Made by a program: the position numbers and the translations under genes | Assembly: GCF_019399895.1 (NCBI RefSeq) | Contig: NC_091879.1 | Span: forward strand, 3,613,001-3,677,000 | Direction: 5' to 3' | Length of the DNA: 64,000 bases | Source of the DNA: Cardiocondyla obscurior | Lineage: Eukaryota; Arthropoda; Insecta; Hymenoptera; Formicidae | In this document: piece by piece, positions 36,501-51,500 of the stretch | How the letters are laid out: every line of letters starts with the position of its first letter | Numbering within the stretch: position 1 is the stretch's first letter | The notes under the pieces: model-generated | What the model was told of the DNA's origin: nothing | Seen by the model: the letters and a program-made list of their open reading frames with translations, nothing else | Database searches by the model: none

Positions 36501-39500
36501 CATCACGGGCACAATTATTCCCTGAGTAACCGGCAAGCGTAGGCAATCGCATACTAATTATACGCTTTCGGAATAAAATAAAATCGAGGCGATACCAGGA
36601 AATTAATGGAACTAATAAAACTTTAGCGAGAGAGAGAGAGAGAGCAGAAACGGAAGTTTACATTTGCTTACGTTAAAGAAGTTTTATCTCTTAATAAATA
36701 TTTAATTAAAATTATTTGCATATTATATTTGCGTACTCTTGCACGGTTATACTTTTAAGAACGCTTTTACTCTGCTGTTTTATTGCAATATCGCGTTAAT
36801 GATAAAAGAAATGATTCTATTAAAATATAATCTGTCGGTTTTCGTGAAAACCGCTCGTCCGCGCAAGAAACCGTCGGTCAAAGAAGTGCAATTTTCGCCC
36901 GGGGGGGCTTCACTCTGTCGGAAATAGTTGCAGTGCGCTCGCACGTAGTACCATATGCTCATAGTTCTCCTTTAAAATAATGCGCGTCAAGCATGCCTGA
37001 CATTACCAGAGGTTACTACGCAAATTCTTGGAGATGCATGCGGCATCGCGGCGGTCATTGACGTAAATTGACGTAAATTCTCTCTTTCTTTCTTTCATTT
37101 ATTTTTTTTTTTTTTTTTTTTTTTTTGCCATTAAGCAAACCGTTTCAATCGCTCGCCGCGTAAGTACGAATACGCTTATCGCGTTCATTGAATTTCCTCC
37201 TTTAATGTTACTTTATGTAAATCACAGCAATCAAAGCACGACGGTAATAGAGTGGCTTCGTTCGTGGCGAACTCTTCGCGACTAATCGTGTAACTCGTTT
37301 CATTTCAATTAATTAAAGACGAAATATGTGAAGCTGGCCGCACATAAACGAGAAACGTGATTAATAAATGTAATCGAGAGAATCTGGGCGAAGCGTAAGG
37401 GAATTCGGGGGAGGGGAGGAAAAAAAAAAAGAAAGAATAAATATTTGAGACAGCCTGAAGGAAAATAAATTTTGATAAATTAAACATGTTTGTCTCACGC
37501 AAACGGCGATGTAATAAAGTAACGAAAATTAATTGCAGATGAAAATCGCTGGCGCACCTATATGCGCTTTGATATATTCTGAAAAGAAAAAAAGAAAAAG
37601 AAAGAAAAGAAAAAAAGAGAAAAAAATTCTACAACCACTTTTATTTTTTCTCCCCTCTTTGCTTGTGAAACCGTCCAAAGCGGCGGCACTTTAAAAGCTG
37701 CTCTTTTTATTTTCGTTCCGCGAAATTCTACACGTCGAAATAACGCACTTCTTTTTGACAAACGCACCGCGGAATGGGAAACCAACCGCACTGAGCCGCG
37801 CGCGGTTTCGACATTTCTTTCATTTCAATAAATTGCTTCAATTACGCGCTCTTAATTAACGTCTGGACGTTCTGTACTTTATTACTTATGTCTTCCTCGC
37901 GAGCTATCGCGAAAATACTTTGATATCGAAAGCCCGACGGTCCCGGAAATTGCGGTGGAGATATTTTAACAGAAATATCATCCCTTGTATTACGGTACTA
38001 TATTGAATCGGCGAACCGAACTTTCATTACAGAATACCGCGTAATATGTCGTGGCGTGCCGGAAAATTAAACGGTGATTACAGTTTATTTATTACCGCCC
38101 AATGTGATTCATATACGCGACTTGTTATTTTATAAAACAAATTTATATTTCATTAAGTATATAATTCTTTTCCGTCCGATATTTCCCTCCGCCGTTCCCT
38201 CGCAAGCGGAACATAACGATTTATTGTCAATTACGTATTAAAGACCGTACGCAACGTGGAAATTAACACAATAACACAAATCGCCCGCGTTTTATCTCGT
38301 CCGAAGTAGCCCACAAATATTTATCTAGCCCGTTAAATTTCGTTGCGCTCAATGCAACCGATTCGCGCAGGATGTAGGGCACACGCACAGATACCAGCAC
38401 ACGCACATTAAGTATAAACGATAACCAATATACGGGCGTGTCGCCGCGATTTAACATTACGAGTCGTCGAGTTCGAAATATGAATTTACGATGCGTTGAG
38501 GAAAATTATTTGTTCGGCTCGGCCGAAAAATTAATAAATTAAAGTGTAACGCGATAAACTATTATTCGTAATTTAACTTTTATTTACTCGCCTTACTCGA
38601 CGGAATTATTTTCGCGCGAAGGAAGATGTAGGTAATTAAAAATTTCTTTTTTTTTTATTTTAAAAGTTGAGTAAAGTTTAATTTCACCGAAGATCAATGT
38701 TCTCGGGGAAGATTCTAACGCGGCGGAAAAGCGTTAGACATTAATCGCCTGCGCGTTTTTAATTTAACAGTTTATATGTATGAACTTTCGGCGTACGCCT
38801 ACAACGCAAATTCCGCTGAGTGTATCTCCCTCGTGTATTTGAGGACAGAATTAATATCTGGTGGAAGATGATGCATAGTGTTCGCGGGAACTTTGCGAAA
38901 ACTATGCGCTTCCATGTTTGTCGAAAACGCGCGTACCGCAAGGACTTGAATAAAGGACCGTTCTTGCCCCCGACGTTCTCATCGTTTCCACTTTATCTAC
39001 CCCCGCACCCTTCCGTCTGCGCATTCTATCTACGACTTCTACCCTTTCATCTCTATCTCTTTATCTGACTGTCTTTCACTCTTTGACCGCGTTTCCAATA
39101 TATGCAGCGCCTCAAAAGTCGTAGCGTGTATAATTTTATTTTATTTTTTTATATAAATAATATTTTCATAAAACTTACGTTACGTAAATTTTTTTTTCCT
39201 CGGAAAGTAGCCGGAAAAATGCATTTATTAAAGAATTTGCGTTAAACCAGAGAGAAGTGAAAATAGAAATTGCACATTCGTACGTCTATAGAAAAACTGT
39301 ACGTTATTACACACGACTGTATGGTTTTAATTTACAAAACGGTCTTCCAAACGAGGTGGAAAATAATATTTATTCGGGCCGTGCTAAAGTATCTGCGTTT
39401 AAAAATAATTCACGTCCTTTACCTATTCCGCGGAGGATATTGATTTCGAAAGTTTCCTTTGTCACGATCAATCCCGATTGTGATTTAACTTAATATCGAG

Positions 39501-42500
39501 ATCTTGCATATCGATGCGTCGGGGCTGTGCAATTTCCTCGAACTCGAATCTGCATCTGCGTTTCTCGTCTCCGAGGCATTTATTGAGAAATCGGAAAAGT
39601 CAGGCTGATCCCTCGGGATCGAGACGTCGTCGGACATTTCATCCTTTTAACATAAACTGAATAAACAATTGATTTTATGTGAATTTTCCGCGCAGAAGTT
39701 AACTTCTGATAGACTCGCCGCGGAAAGTAGTCGTAAGAAAAAACCTTTTCTTATTTAGAAAGGAAATTTAGAGATCTTATTGTTCTCCGATTGTTACTGC
39801 TTTCCCGAGATGCCGATTAGCTCTCTCGTTTGTCTCATTTTGCGCTGTGAGAATTAAACGTCAGCTTTATTTTTGTTACTTCGTAAATTTTATTACATTA
39901 TTTTTTTGCGTGCAGTACACATTTTTTTTTTTTTCTTTGCAACGTGATGTCCAGTTTGATAAAGACGGAACGATCTAAAATTCTAATCTCATTTCTTTTA
40001 TTATTTTATTATATTAATATCAAAAAAGAAGCATAGCGCTTGAAAGTTTAAACTCTCCCAGTTTCTGCGGGAATATTAATGGCAACTGTTTCAACCTATT
40101 ATGTAATTTCTATGCACGATAGCGGGAGGAACAAAATTATTTCCTCACTTTATCGCTCGCGCCGACACATTTTGCGCTCTTTTAAAATGATCGAACGTTG
40201 GCGGGGGAAAAAAAAAGGGAAAAAGAAAAAAGGGGGGAAAAAAAAAGAGGAAGAAAAAAGAAATCGGCAGCTAAATGATTGATTGATCTTAATTTCCCAT
40301 TGGCCGCCGTCTACATTTAATTCGTTCATCCGGGATCCGTGCCATCCCCGATCCGATTCATCGAACTATTTCGAGGAGACTTCTAGGGTGGCACAATGTG
40401 CGTCACTGCGGCGTGACATCTATTGTTGACACGACACACATACATTGTCCGGTTATAATAGCGTCAGGTGCGAGGCACAAAATTCTATTTTACCCGAGAG
40501 AAAGAGAGAGATTTGTATTTTGAGACGCGAGCACCGGCGAGAGAAATTGCCAATGCGAAAAACTTTTCTGATTCATTTGCCGCACGACCGTAATTACTCG
40601 TGCGATCGACATTGCGCCGATGCCCTTTCCTTCCGTGATAAAGAGCGAACGCGGCTAAAACTATTTAGTTCAATAAGCAATATAAATCAACGTCTGCTTT
40701 TTTTTGTCCCCTTTTTTTATTATTATTTTATTTTTTTTTTTTAGATAAGAACGATCCTTTACCAGACACGATGAATTAAATTATTACACAAATTAAAAGT
40801 TACGAAAGACGTGAAAAGCAAGCGTGTTTTGGTTGAAATTTAAGTTATGCTTAAAGTGAGAAAATTAAAAATAATTTATTAGAAAATACAAAAAGAAAAA
40901 AAAACGCCGCATAAATTTTTTATTGTCTAATTGCGAAATTATTGAGTCTTCTATGTTATTAATTTTATTACGATTTTATATCGTGGACTAATAATAAGAT
41001 TAGATCTTGGTTACTGCGATAGATGATATCTTGACGATTTTCTAAAATTGTCTTTGATGTGACAAACGTAACCTTTATCCGCGTGTAAAATAATTGCCGA
41101 TATAATCTCGCGATTCGCATTGCTCTAATTTTCTCGCTGACAGCGTACATTTCCAATTCAATATTAATAGATCCGGTATCGTTACATATATCTCATTTCA
41201 TGCCTCGTAATGACTAGCATCGTAACAATTCGTTCGGTCTGTGCTACATTAAACGCGTAGGCGTTTATATTCTCCGAAAATCATAATTACGTTCTTCAAG
41301 TACAAAACTGTTTAACACCTAAAAAAAGACTTAAAAAAAAAAAAAGAAAAAAAAATAAGAAAATAAAAAAAGAAAATGCTTCTTCCGCGCGAAACAGATA
41401 AAACCGTAGCATAAAAATTGTATTCTAAATAAGTAACAATAGTTAATCAGACCTAATTAATTTATTAACTATTAGATAAAATCTTTATTTATCACAAGAT
41501 CCGTCGTACGCGGTGGCGGAATTAAATTTCGGCGGGTCGGGCTTTTTTTTTTTCGGCGGCGCACCAGTTACAGTCGATATAGCTTGAAGAAGCTAAGTTT
41601 TAGCTCGCCTGCGCAACAAGTATCCGGGAGTCAAAATCGTTATAGCTCGCTTCGTGGCGGCTTCTCGTTCTCCCGATTATCCTCGTGGCGTTTTAATCTC
41701 GAAGCCGCAACCGTGAATGAATTTCGCAGCTTTCGCGAGGAGTAGCTTTCCCGATGCAGCGAGATCACGCAATTAATAACAAGTCCCCGGCTTCTTCAAT
41801 ATTCCACGTACGCGATTTTCCGCTCGAGTAGCTATCTGATTTAGCAGTATTTCGCGTATTCTCGAAGCCAAAAAAAAAAATACAATATTTTTTTTTTGCA
41901 AACGCAAATAGATCCGTCGCGTTCGCCTTCGCGATCGCGAGATTAAACCTTCCGGCGATTCGGTCGCGCCTTTTTAATACTTTTCGCCCGACCCTTCAAC
42001 CACGGTGAGGATTAGGGCGGAAAATCCTCTTCGATGCGACGACTAAAATGGGAAAAGTTTTCCGAGCACTTCGCCGAGCTTCCGCCCGCGCCGTCCGTTC
42101 GCTTCATCGACGTTTTTTTCTTTTTTTTTTTCTTTGCTCCGGAGTTTGCAAGCTCGAAAGAGCTCGCTTCCTTCACTTGGCTCGTCAGGAAGTTCATTAG
42201 TGTAATTAAAGAGCCACGAAGATGAAAACGAACGTAAGCGCGAATCCGATGTAACACCCGTGTTCCGATAGAACTCAAATTATCCCGTAAATTGCGCGAT
42301 AGAAAGAGTTTCGCGATAAGTGAACGTATCCAATAGCTGCTTTCTGCGTCGACTTCGGCTTCATCGCCGGCTTTGTGCGCAATCCGGAGATTACAGGCAC
42401 CGAGTAAACGATTGAAATTTGCACAATTATCTCTTCCCTCCCCAAGTAAGTTTCGCGCTCGATCTTTCTCAGCAATTGCGTGTCGGGTATTCAATTTATT

Positions 42501-45500
42501 GAGGCGGCGTAAAACGATAAGACGAGTTCGGGACTCCACCCTGGCACCAATCACCGCTCGATCGTACGTGTAAAACGTCTATAAGAAAAGCCGGGTAAAA
42601 GGACGTAATTCCCCGGACGTCACGCGGCTCGATCTTTTTCAACACTTTTTTTTTCGACGGCGCAATTTACTTAGGTCAACAAGGAGCTATTACTCGCCGC
42701 GGCACCGGGCTCTACGAGCCCATCGGCCCTCAGCGGGGTAGGTTCCCTTCGCAATTTCTCCGAGGATACGTGTGGGCGAAAAAATATTAAGCTCGCTCTA
42801 TGTAGCCGCGTGAGGCTAGCCTTTGACATTTCGCATGATGCAGTGCTTATCCGCGGGCCTCGAGGAACTCGCGTAATGGCCGTCGCGTTTATTTCCGAAG
42901 CGTTTACGTCGCTAACGCCGTAATATTTTGCTTCGCGATTTTTCCTGACGTCGGGTAAAGTGCATTTTCGCGGAAAGCCATCCCTCGCGCGCCTGCCGAA
43001 ACGTAAAGGCGGCAGGAACGGAAAAATCGTCCCGACTTTCCCGGGCGAGGTTTCGTCGAGAAGCATCTTTAAAGTAATCAGATCGCTCTCTCAATTTTAT
43101 TTTCTTTTTTTTTTTTTATTCTTTATTTTTTATTCTTTTTTTTATATTATATTTATTCCGACATTTATTTGTATATTTTTTAACTGCGTCGAGCTACGTC
43201 GTCGGTTCTTTGAAAAAAGAAAGAAAGAAAAAAAAAGCGAGCTTTTAGAACCTCGCAACTTGGTTGTGTGGCCAATTAGCTAAAGCAAACGTTTCTGTTC
43301 TTTGCACTCACTTCCCCTCAAATAACAAGGTCTAACTAGAACTCGGTGTACTCGGATAATTTAACACGCCCTGCACCTGACTCGTTGTTTAAATTAAATT
43401 CACACATGGCGCTCTTAGTCCCGCGTTATCTCGCGAATGCAAAGAGCCTGGCGACTGTCCGAACGCCGCGGAATTCGAGGGCACCCCAAGCGACAACTAC
43501 ATCACTGACGGTGAGGGGTGCAGTTTCCCGGACGTACACTCGTCCGTAGGATGATTTTCAGGGGAAAATTCAGCAGCGGGGAGACGCGAGGGTGGAGAAG
43601 GGGAGGGGGGTGGTTGACAGACCGAGTGGAATCCTGCGCGGAGGTGGAGTCCCAGAATCGTCCCGAAAAAGAGATGAAAGAGCCGCGACGAGTGTGACGG
43701 AGGGAACGAGCCGGGGCGAGAGACGGGGACGGTCGGGGGTAGGAAGAGGGTTGACGTAGGGGTAGGCGAGGTGAGGAGGAGAACGGCGGGTGGCAGAGGA
43801 GGAAGTGGAAGAGAGAGGAAATGGGCCGAATGAGAGCATGAACGGGGCGAGAGAGAGCGAAGTCCCAACCCAAGAGCATCCCCCGTTCAGCGAAAGGAAC
43901 AGGGACCCCGGCGGCGTGGTGGCAGGATCGACGGCGGGGGTGGCGGAGAGAGAAGGTGCCGCGGGGGTGGGTTTCGTACGGCCAAGGCAGTGGAGCCGCG
44001 GACAGTCGCCTCGACGCTACCATCTCTCTCAGTTGCTCCACGGTTTCCGGACTCGGCGGACAGGCAGGGCAGGTTAGTGAATCCGATTCCCGTTCATTCA
44101 CCAGACGCGAGACGTCCCTCCGTCGCGTCCCATCCGGTCTTCATTTCCGCGCACCCTCTCGCTTTCTCTCGCCCTCCGACTCGCACGTCGCCGTTTGCAC
44201 GTCGCGCTTCACGTGTCGCAATGCCGGCGGTCGCTCGGCCGGATCACTTTTCCTTTTTTCTCTCTTTCCTTGCTTTCTCGTTTTTTTATTTTCTCCCCCC
44301 TTTCCCCGGGGAATAATTATAAACACGCGGGTCGAAACGCGCCGCGGAATCGGCTTCCGGTTTCGTCCCGGTCTCGTGGTCGCGAGGAGAATCTGAGGAA
44401 TGAGGCGTCGCGGTGCTCGCGAATGTCACAACTGACGTGCGTTTCGCGAGGCACTCCTTGCCGATTAATGAGAATTAGGCGTTCGCGCTCCCGGTGACGC
44501 ACAACCTGTTATACCACCGCGTTGCAGAAGAGGCTGCGATGCGCGGGGTAGGGCGTCGGGATACTAAACCGAGGAGGAATGTAATTGTGTCTAATGAGAC
44601 TGTTGGAATTAGAGCGGGAGAATTAGAGCGGAGGCGTAGCCCGCGAGACGCAAAATGTCACACGGGAAAACGTGTGTCGAATATCAGAGCTTTTCGATAG
44701 ATGGACTTGTCAATCGGATTGATAGGTGATTTTTTTGTTATAGATTTACAGCTTTTTTTTTTTTTTAGCGCGTTAAATTATCGGAATGGATTTTGACCTA
44801 AAATCCCTTCGCGACCCGCTGCTCTCTCGCGAGGACAATAATCTCGTTTCGAAAAATGGTTTTCAATCTAACACTTTGAAAAATCGTCGTTTCTGTTAAT
44901 TAACTTGATAAAACTTTCATTAATTAAACGTAAATAATAATTTACATTCAACTAAAAAGACCGTAGACTGCAAGTTTCTCCGAGAAACGGAAAACGCGAA
45001 TTAAATCAAGCGAGAGAAAGGGCGAGATAGGGTGAGAAAGGGAGAGCTTTGCTCCGCGAAAATTCATCCGGCGAGCGTTTCGATCTGAGGGATCTCGCTG
45101 CAAGTGTGCTGCGTGCAGCGACGAGCCGTCCTAGATTCGTTAAGGTTCAAGATTCGTTTTCCCACTCGGATAATATCAGGCGTAACCTTGAACGAGAATA
45201 GAATAGCTTCATGATCATCATCGCGGGGGTTACTACGTCTATATATGAATGGTCATAAAATCCCTGATTGCCCCGTTCGGATCGATCGAAAGTAGGTCAG
45301 TTCCGAAATTGGAAGACGCGTCGATCGGCGCGGAGGAATTTCGACGCGATGTCTTATACGCGCGGCATTCGCCAGGCAGACGGGCCGATGCCTCGGGCTG
45401 GCTTCGCAGCCGCGGAAAAAAAATTGCGTGTGCGTGAGAAAAGAAAACCAACTCGCGGATCGGCACCCGTTACTTCCGGCGTGGCTCGCAAGGAGTGGCG

Positions 45501-48500
45501 CGAATCGAATTCGATCGGACGCGCGCGAAACGTCGATGGGTTTTGCATCCTAATTACATGCCTCGTTGTCGGCCATTAATCACAGGCTTAACTTGGGCAA
45601 ACTGCGTTGATACGACGGCCATAATGAATAAACACGAGACTAATGCGGTAATATCCTCATGTTAGGCTAATGCGAACCGACAACATTTGCAAAATGTCAA
45701 GCCGCTCGCGAGTGACGCACTCCGCGTGAATTTTCTCCTCCGCGGGCTGTCGGCGTTTTGATTAATCGCGCAAAAGTGTACGAGCATCGATAGCCGCCGA
45801 GATAACGCGCGAGATAATTGGAGCGCGATCGTGATTAGAAATTTATTTACCGGAAGCCGTCGCGCGGGCGATACATTTATCCCAATTCTGGCAGTCAGTA
45901 TCGAGGATTCACCTGCTGCGATTTTTATTTTTTTTTATTTATTTTTTTTATTTTTTATATATTTCATATTTCATAAGTCCTTTATTGCTTTACTACGCGT
46001 CTTTAGATCTACTGGCGCTTTTTAGAGGAATAATCGCGATATTCATACGCAAAGAGCGTAAGTCGTATAACGAGAATCGTATTTTGCATATATGCGAATT
46101 CCGACTTAAACTGTTACAACGAGGGGGATGACGAATGCAATTCCGCGCTCCGCGTATCGTGCGACGCGACATATTTGCAAGCAACAAATAATCTGGATTG
46201 CCTATACCTGTCGGATTCAAATCTCACTTGTTGCAACCTTTCCACTTCGATGCGCTCGCACGAGAAGAGAGCTATCGAGAAAGATAGCATCATTTTTTTT
46301 TATTCGTTTTTCTTCTGCCGAGCAAATCGGATTAGCGCCTTTCGTTATTTCCCTGTCGAGGCTCGGATGATTTATGGATTCCCGGCCGAAAAATGTACGG
46401 TGGCTTTACGAGCACGAGATCGAACATGACGCGTTTCACGAACGGAGGTGGCGAAGATCGTTGCAGTGATTTGCGCAACCCGAGGCCTCTCCCCCCCTTG
46501 ACTCTTAAATAATTGGGCCGTTTACACAATTTTCATTGTCTCCATTCTTGCGACATTGGCCTTATTTCTCAAACGGAAACGAATCGATATTACTAAAAAT
46601 TCAATCGCTAAAGCGAGAGATACTCGAGCGGAAAAAAAAGATCATCTTTTATTAGCAATAAATAACAGCCGCCAAATTATTATCGATATATGCAATAAAA
46701 ATGCGTAACATTCTTTTATTAATTTATTACCAAGTAATAGAAATAAAAAAAAATTTATTTTGTATTTTTGCGATATATGACAAATTTTCGTTGCTGCGTG
46801 CGCGAAAATTGCCGAATCAATTAATCAATTGAGCAATTTGAAATTTAAGCAGTTGCAATTACTATAATTTGAGGAAGTTATTTCGACGCTAATTTTAAAT
46901 AATATTGCAACACAGAAGAGTGTTATTTTTAAGGTCTAATACAATAGCATTCCTTTCTTCACATTTTATTTTTAATTTATTTATCCGCCTTTTGCAAGTT
47001 TATTGCATATCGATAAAAAACGTTTATATATTTTTTGCGTATATATATCTAACTGGTTCTATCGGTTTCGAATATTAATTTAGTACACCGTTATCGTAAC
47101 AATTTCTTCTCTTTAAAAAAGGAAAAAAAACCAATAGAATTTGACGCGTAAAAAAAAAATAAAATAAAATAAAAAAATAAAAAAAACACGAGAGACGAAA
47201 TCGAGAGGTGTGCGATGAGTTGTACTGACGAGCGAGGGAACGCTGGGATTTACGATCGAATCGTATATTCGCGGCATTTACTGTTATCTCTTTTATATTG
47301 ACGCGCTGTTTAGCACATTTATCATCCGGGGCCGTTACGTAGGGCCGTCCTTTTATTGCGCGCGATAGCATATTGATACGTTAAAAAGGCCGCGCTAAGA
47401 TAAAGTCAGATACCGCAGACTGTTGAACCTCTCCGCTTTATGACGCACATCCCTGTTCAAGTCTATTCAAATTTTTGATTTCTCGCCCGAGGAGATTTTT
47501 CCCTCGTGCTTATCGTCACTTGCGCTTTTTACGACCACAAAAGAGAGAGCTAATAATATTTTCATTGCCAATATTCAAAGATTGATGAATATTACTAAAA
47601 AAAAAAAAAACACGCAAACTTTATATTTATTACAGTCTCTAAAAAATTATCATTGCCGAGAAATAAAGTCTTTAATTAATTTTGTTTTTTTTTTATTATA
47701 CTTAAAAAAATTTTAATATCTGCGAGAGATTAAGTTAAATTTTTTTTTTCTTTTTTCCACTATCTTAGATATATTTTTATTTAATAAATTTATCTGCGCA
47801 ACGCAACCCACTCGCCGCGAATCGAGGTGACTCTGAAACGGCTGCAAAGGCAATGCGTGTCACATCTGTGCTAAACGGCGAATGTCATTGTGCAATAAGG
47901 AGAACAAGATAGATTGCTTTTAACGCTCGGTAGGGGGAACAAATATACCGAGTCCGTCGCGCGTGGCTTACGAAGTACTACTTGACTTTAGGCTCGCGTA
48001 CCGCTGCTTGGAAATAGTCACCTTTGAATTGTCACCGGGAATAATTTCCCTTATACAACTTTGGCATATGTGCCGCCGGGAGTTCTCGGGAAAGAGGGAA
48101 CTCCGAGGCTAACAAATTAATGTTGAATGGCAAATACCTTTTGCGAATTGTAAACTCGAGCATCCCGCGGTAGCGATTAATCTTAAATAGAGAGAGGAGC
48201 GTACAAAACGCGCACGATTGCGCGAGCTACGGACCGTAATAACTGTTCCCTGGAAAATTTATTATTAATTCTTTTCGCTAACGTTCGGCAGCGGGTAAAT
48301 TAATCGAGCCGACTCACCCGCGAAATAAAATGTAAAACTTTTATCGCCGCCGTCCGCGTGTCAAAAATCAATTTGCAATACCGTCGCGCTTCCAAGTAAT
48401 AAATTAACCAGGTATTAATATGCCGGTGCACAATGCGATTAAATTAATAAATATAATAATCAGTAAGGAATTGCGACGGGCACGTGCGAGCACCGTCCCA

Positions 48501-51500
48501 TTCGCGTGTTAATTTCCCGACGATATACACGTATTCCGCTTCACACGCTCGCGTATCGTTGAATAATTCATTTAGACCGTTTCTCTGCGTTTGATCAAGT
48601 GCGCGATGGTAGGAGACACAGTTTCCCCACAGGATTGTACGTGCGCCGCAGCATATGACAATATATTTGAGATATTTGTTGCGGTTTCTTATTGTCTTCG
48701 CGTGTGTCACACGCATATATAATCCCCTCAGCGCCACTTCATTAAATACACCGCAAATAAATAGAAAACGTGAGGCGCATCGCATTCTGTTCGCGTTCGC
48801 AGAAATACCAATGTATGCAAATGATGTAATTTAACATTCCCGCGAACCACGTTAGATTTTTCAATTTAATTTATTTGCTAGAAGTGTTAAGCGCGCGAGC
48901 CGACGAAAGGGGGGGGAGGGATAAAAGGGGTGGAAGCGCATCCTCGGTTCTCCGTTTTAATTTAAAATAATCGAAGATAACGAAATTATCTGAAACTGAT
49001 TAATTAACGCACGGCTGGTGCCGACTTGTTCGCGGAAATGATCGAAAGCTCGACGGCGACGGTGTTGGAAATATTATTTAGTAAAAGCATAAAGAAAATA
49101 ATACCGAGAAAAATAAGCCCGGATGGAGGCTTCAAGTACTTTTTACAAGGGTAAGCTCGGAGCGAAGAAAGTTCCCAACGTTGTACGGAACGGACGTTTC
49201 ATTTTCTTCCAAGCCGGCCTCTTATCTCCGATAAAGTTGGAACAGCCATTTCGGTTGGTAATTGCTACGGTTTGTTGACTAAAGGCGATCGCGGATAAAT
49301 CATCTGAATGAAGGCTCGATACCCGGGGAAATCGGAAAAGGCACTGCAATATTCTCACCCTCGCGCGTTTATCCCTCGTCAAGATGTCAGTCGACTCCGC
49401 CGTGGCTTTTACGCGGAATAAGAGTTGGCTAACGATGCTTGCGAGTCGACGGCAAAAAAGAAAAAAATTCACGTAACGTAAAGCTTCGAGAAAAAGAAAG
49501 AGAGAGAGAGGGGTATCTTTCTTTTTTTACGATTTATTATATCGACCGACTTTAATTACTCCGCAGCCGGAGGATGTCAAAGACAAAATACCGCGCGATA
49601 ATTACGGGAATAACTCTGTTAGAATATTGTTATAACTGTGGATTTAACAATCAACTTAATTAATCAATCAAACGCGAGAGGCGGATTGAATTAACATAAT
49701 AAAGTTTTCCCGGCTTAGAGGCCGGGCGAACTTTTGCGGGCAATTAACGTTTCTTCTCGCGGCCTAATTAGACGGTGACAGATCGCGCGCCGAGCTGCCC
49801 CTCCGATAAGCTCGAAAAGCTGGGAAAGATAAAATTCGCAACAGTCGTGCACTTTCGATAAGTACGTGCACGCTCGACTGCTCTCGGCGTATTTGCACGC
49901 CAAATTGAGCGAAGTGTTGCAAAAACGCGTTAAAACGGCTTGTTCGCTATTTACCGTGAAAAATCCGAAGCGGTAGATATATATATATTTTTTTTTTGTT
50001 TTTTTTTACATTCATGGCGATGTCACCCTTCATAACCAGCGCGTTGCCACTCGGCAAATACAATTTCCACGCAGGTCGGAATAAAAACTAATTTTTTTTT
50101 AATTTTGTTTTTTTTTTTTATTCAATTAAAACATCTTGCCAGGCACGCGTACATATATTCAGAACACCGTTAATAAATTCCACGTACGTTATTCTTTTCT
50201 CGCGATACTATTCAGTTATTATGTTACTTTAATAGATCCGCGTGATATTTAAGAAGACGAACGCGAGGCGAGGGTGTACCGTCTCTATAGAGAAATGTAT
50301 TTGCATAATAGAAAGAAATGTCAAATGATGTATTGAGCAAAGAGCGGCGCGACGAATCTTCAGTTCGCGAAGCTGGAATATCGACTTTATTCGCCTGCTT
50401 ATGCGCGGCATATTATATGCATAACGTATATACAATTATATATATGTATATATATTTCTTTCTTTTTTCTTTCTTTTTTTTCCTTTTTTTTTTTGTGAAC
50501 GATTTCTCTTGCTTGCTCGCCATGTTTTCTCGTAAATCTTTAGTGGAGCGACTGGCTATGAAATTGTCGAGCGGATCAACATGTGCAACGGCGCATAACT
50601 TGAATATGCATAGATCATTCCTCGATGCACATGCCGTTCCTTTGGAATACATTCGCCGGGGAGAACACATGTTGCTCGGTTCAATAGTGACTCTGGCGGC
50701 GATTCAATAATAAATCACGGTGTCACGACGCATTGTTGTCTCGGAAACTCAATCGGCCGTTATATTTCCATAAAACAGTCCAAAAAAAAAATCCTCCTTT
50801 GAAATCGCATATATTAGAAATAGGGTGGAGGAATAAAATTAATTACACAACGTAATCGTAAAAATTCGAGTGCGATCGTGTTTAACGTACGCGTACGGGA
50901 TATATTAGCAGGCGTGAAAGCACGTGCCGTTCTGTTAAAGAGCCCTAAATCCTGATAAAATCCGATAATGAACACGGAGCGGCGTGTGTGCGAGAAATCA
51001 TCAATAATGGATAGGACGGATTTCGCAATGGTATGAATATAAATGGGGAAGACAATGAGAAATCTCTCCGCAAAAGTGCAATAACATTCAGCGACCCCCG
51101 CTGAACGTAATCCGATTGCGTTTCAATATGGCAATGCACGCGCGTAATCGTGCAATGCGCGGACAAGAATTGCATATATTTGGGAGGAAAATTAAAATCT
51201 CGTTAACCTTCAGATGTGTCTCATATAGAAATTAATATTTGCAAAATGTGTTCAATCAAATGTGCTAATAAAAAAACAATTTTTTTTTTTTGACGTTAAA
51301 GATCAAAAAAGAAATACGTGTCGAGCTTTTTCGCGTCTCGTATTTTTTATGAGTGACCGGCTTTAATAAATAAAAGAAAATAAAAAAAAAGAAATAAAAA
51401 AAAAAAGGGAAATGTCAAGGAAAAGGTATTGCAAGCTGCATTTTGTGGATTATTTAGCGAGACAATGGCGGTACAAGCGGCAGACGGATCACTATCGTTC

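Noticed and set aside
43502..44101. 199-aa minus-strand ORF rich in Pro/Ser/Leu
   Set aside because: Translation of the purine-rich island; several other frames are equally open and no domain appears.
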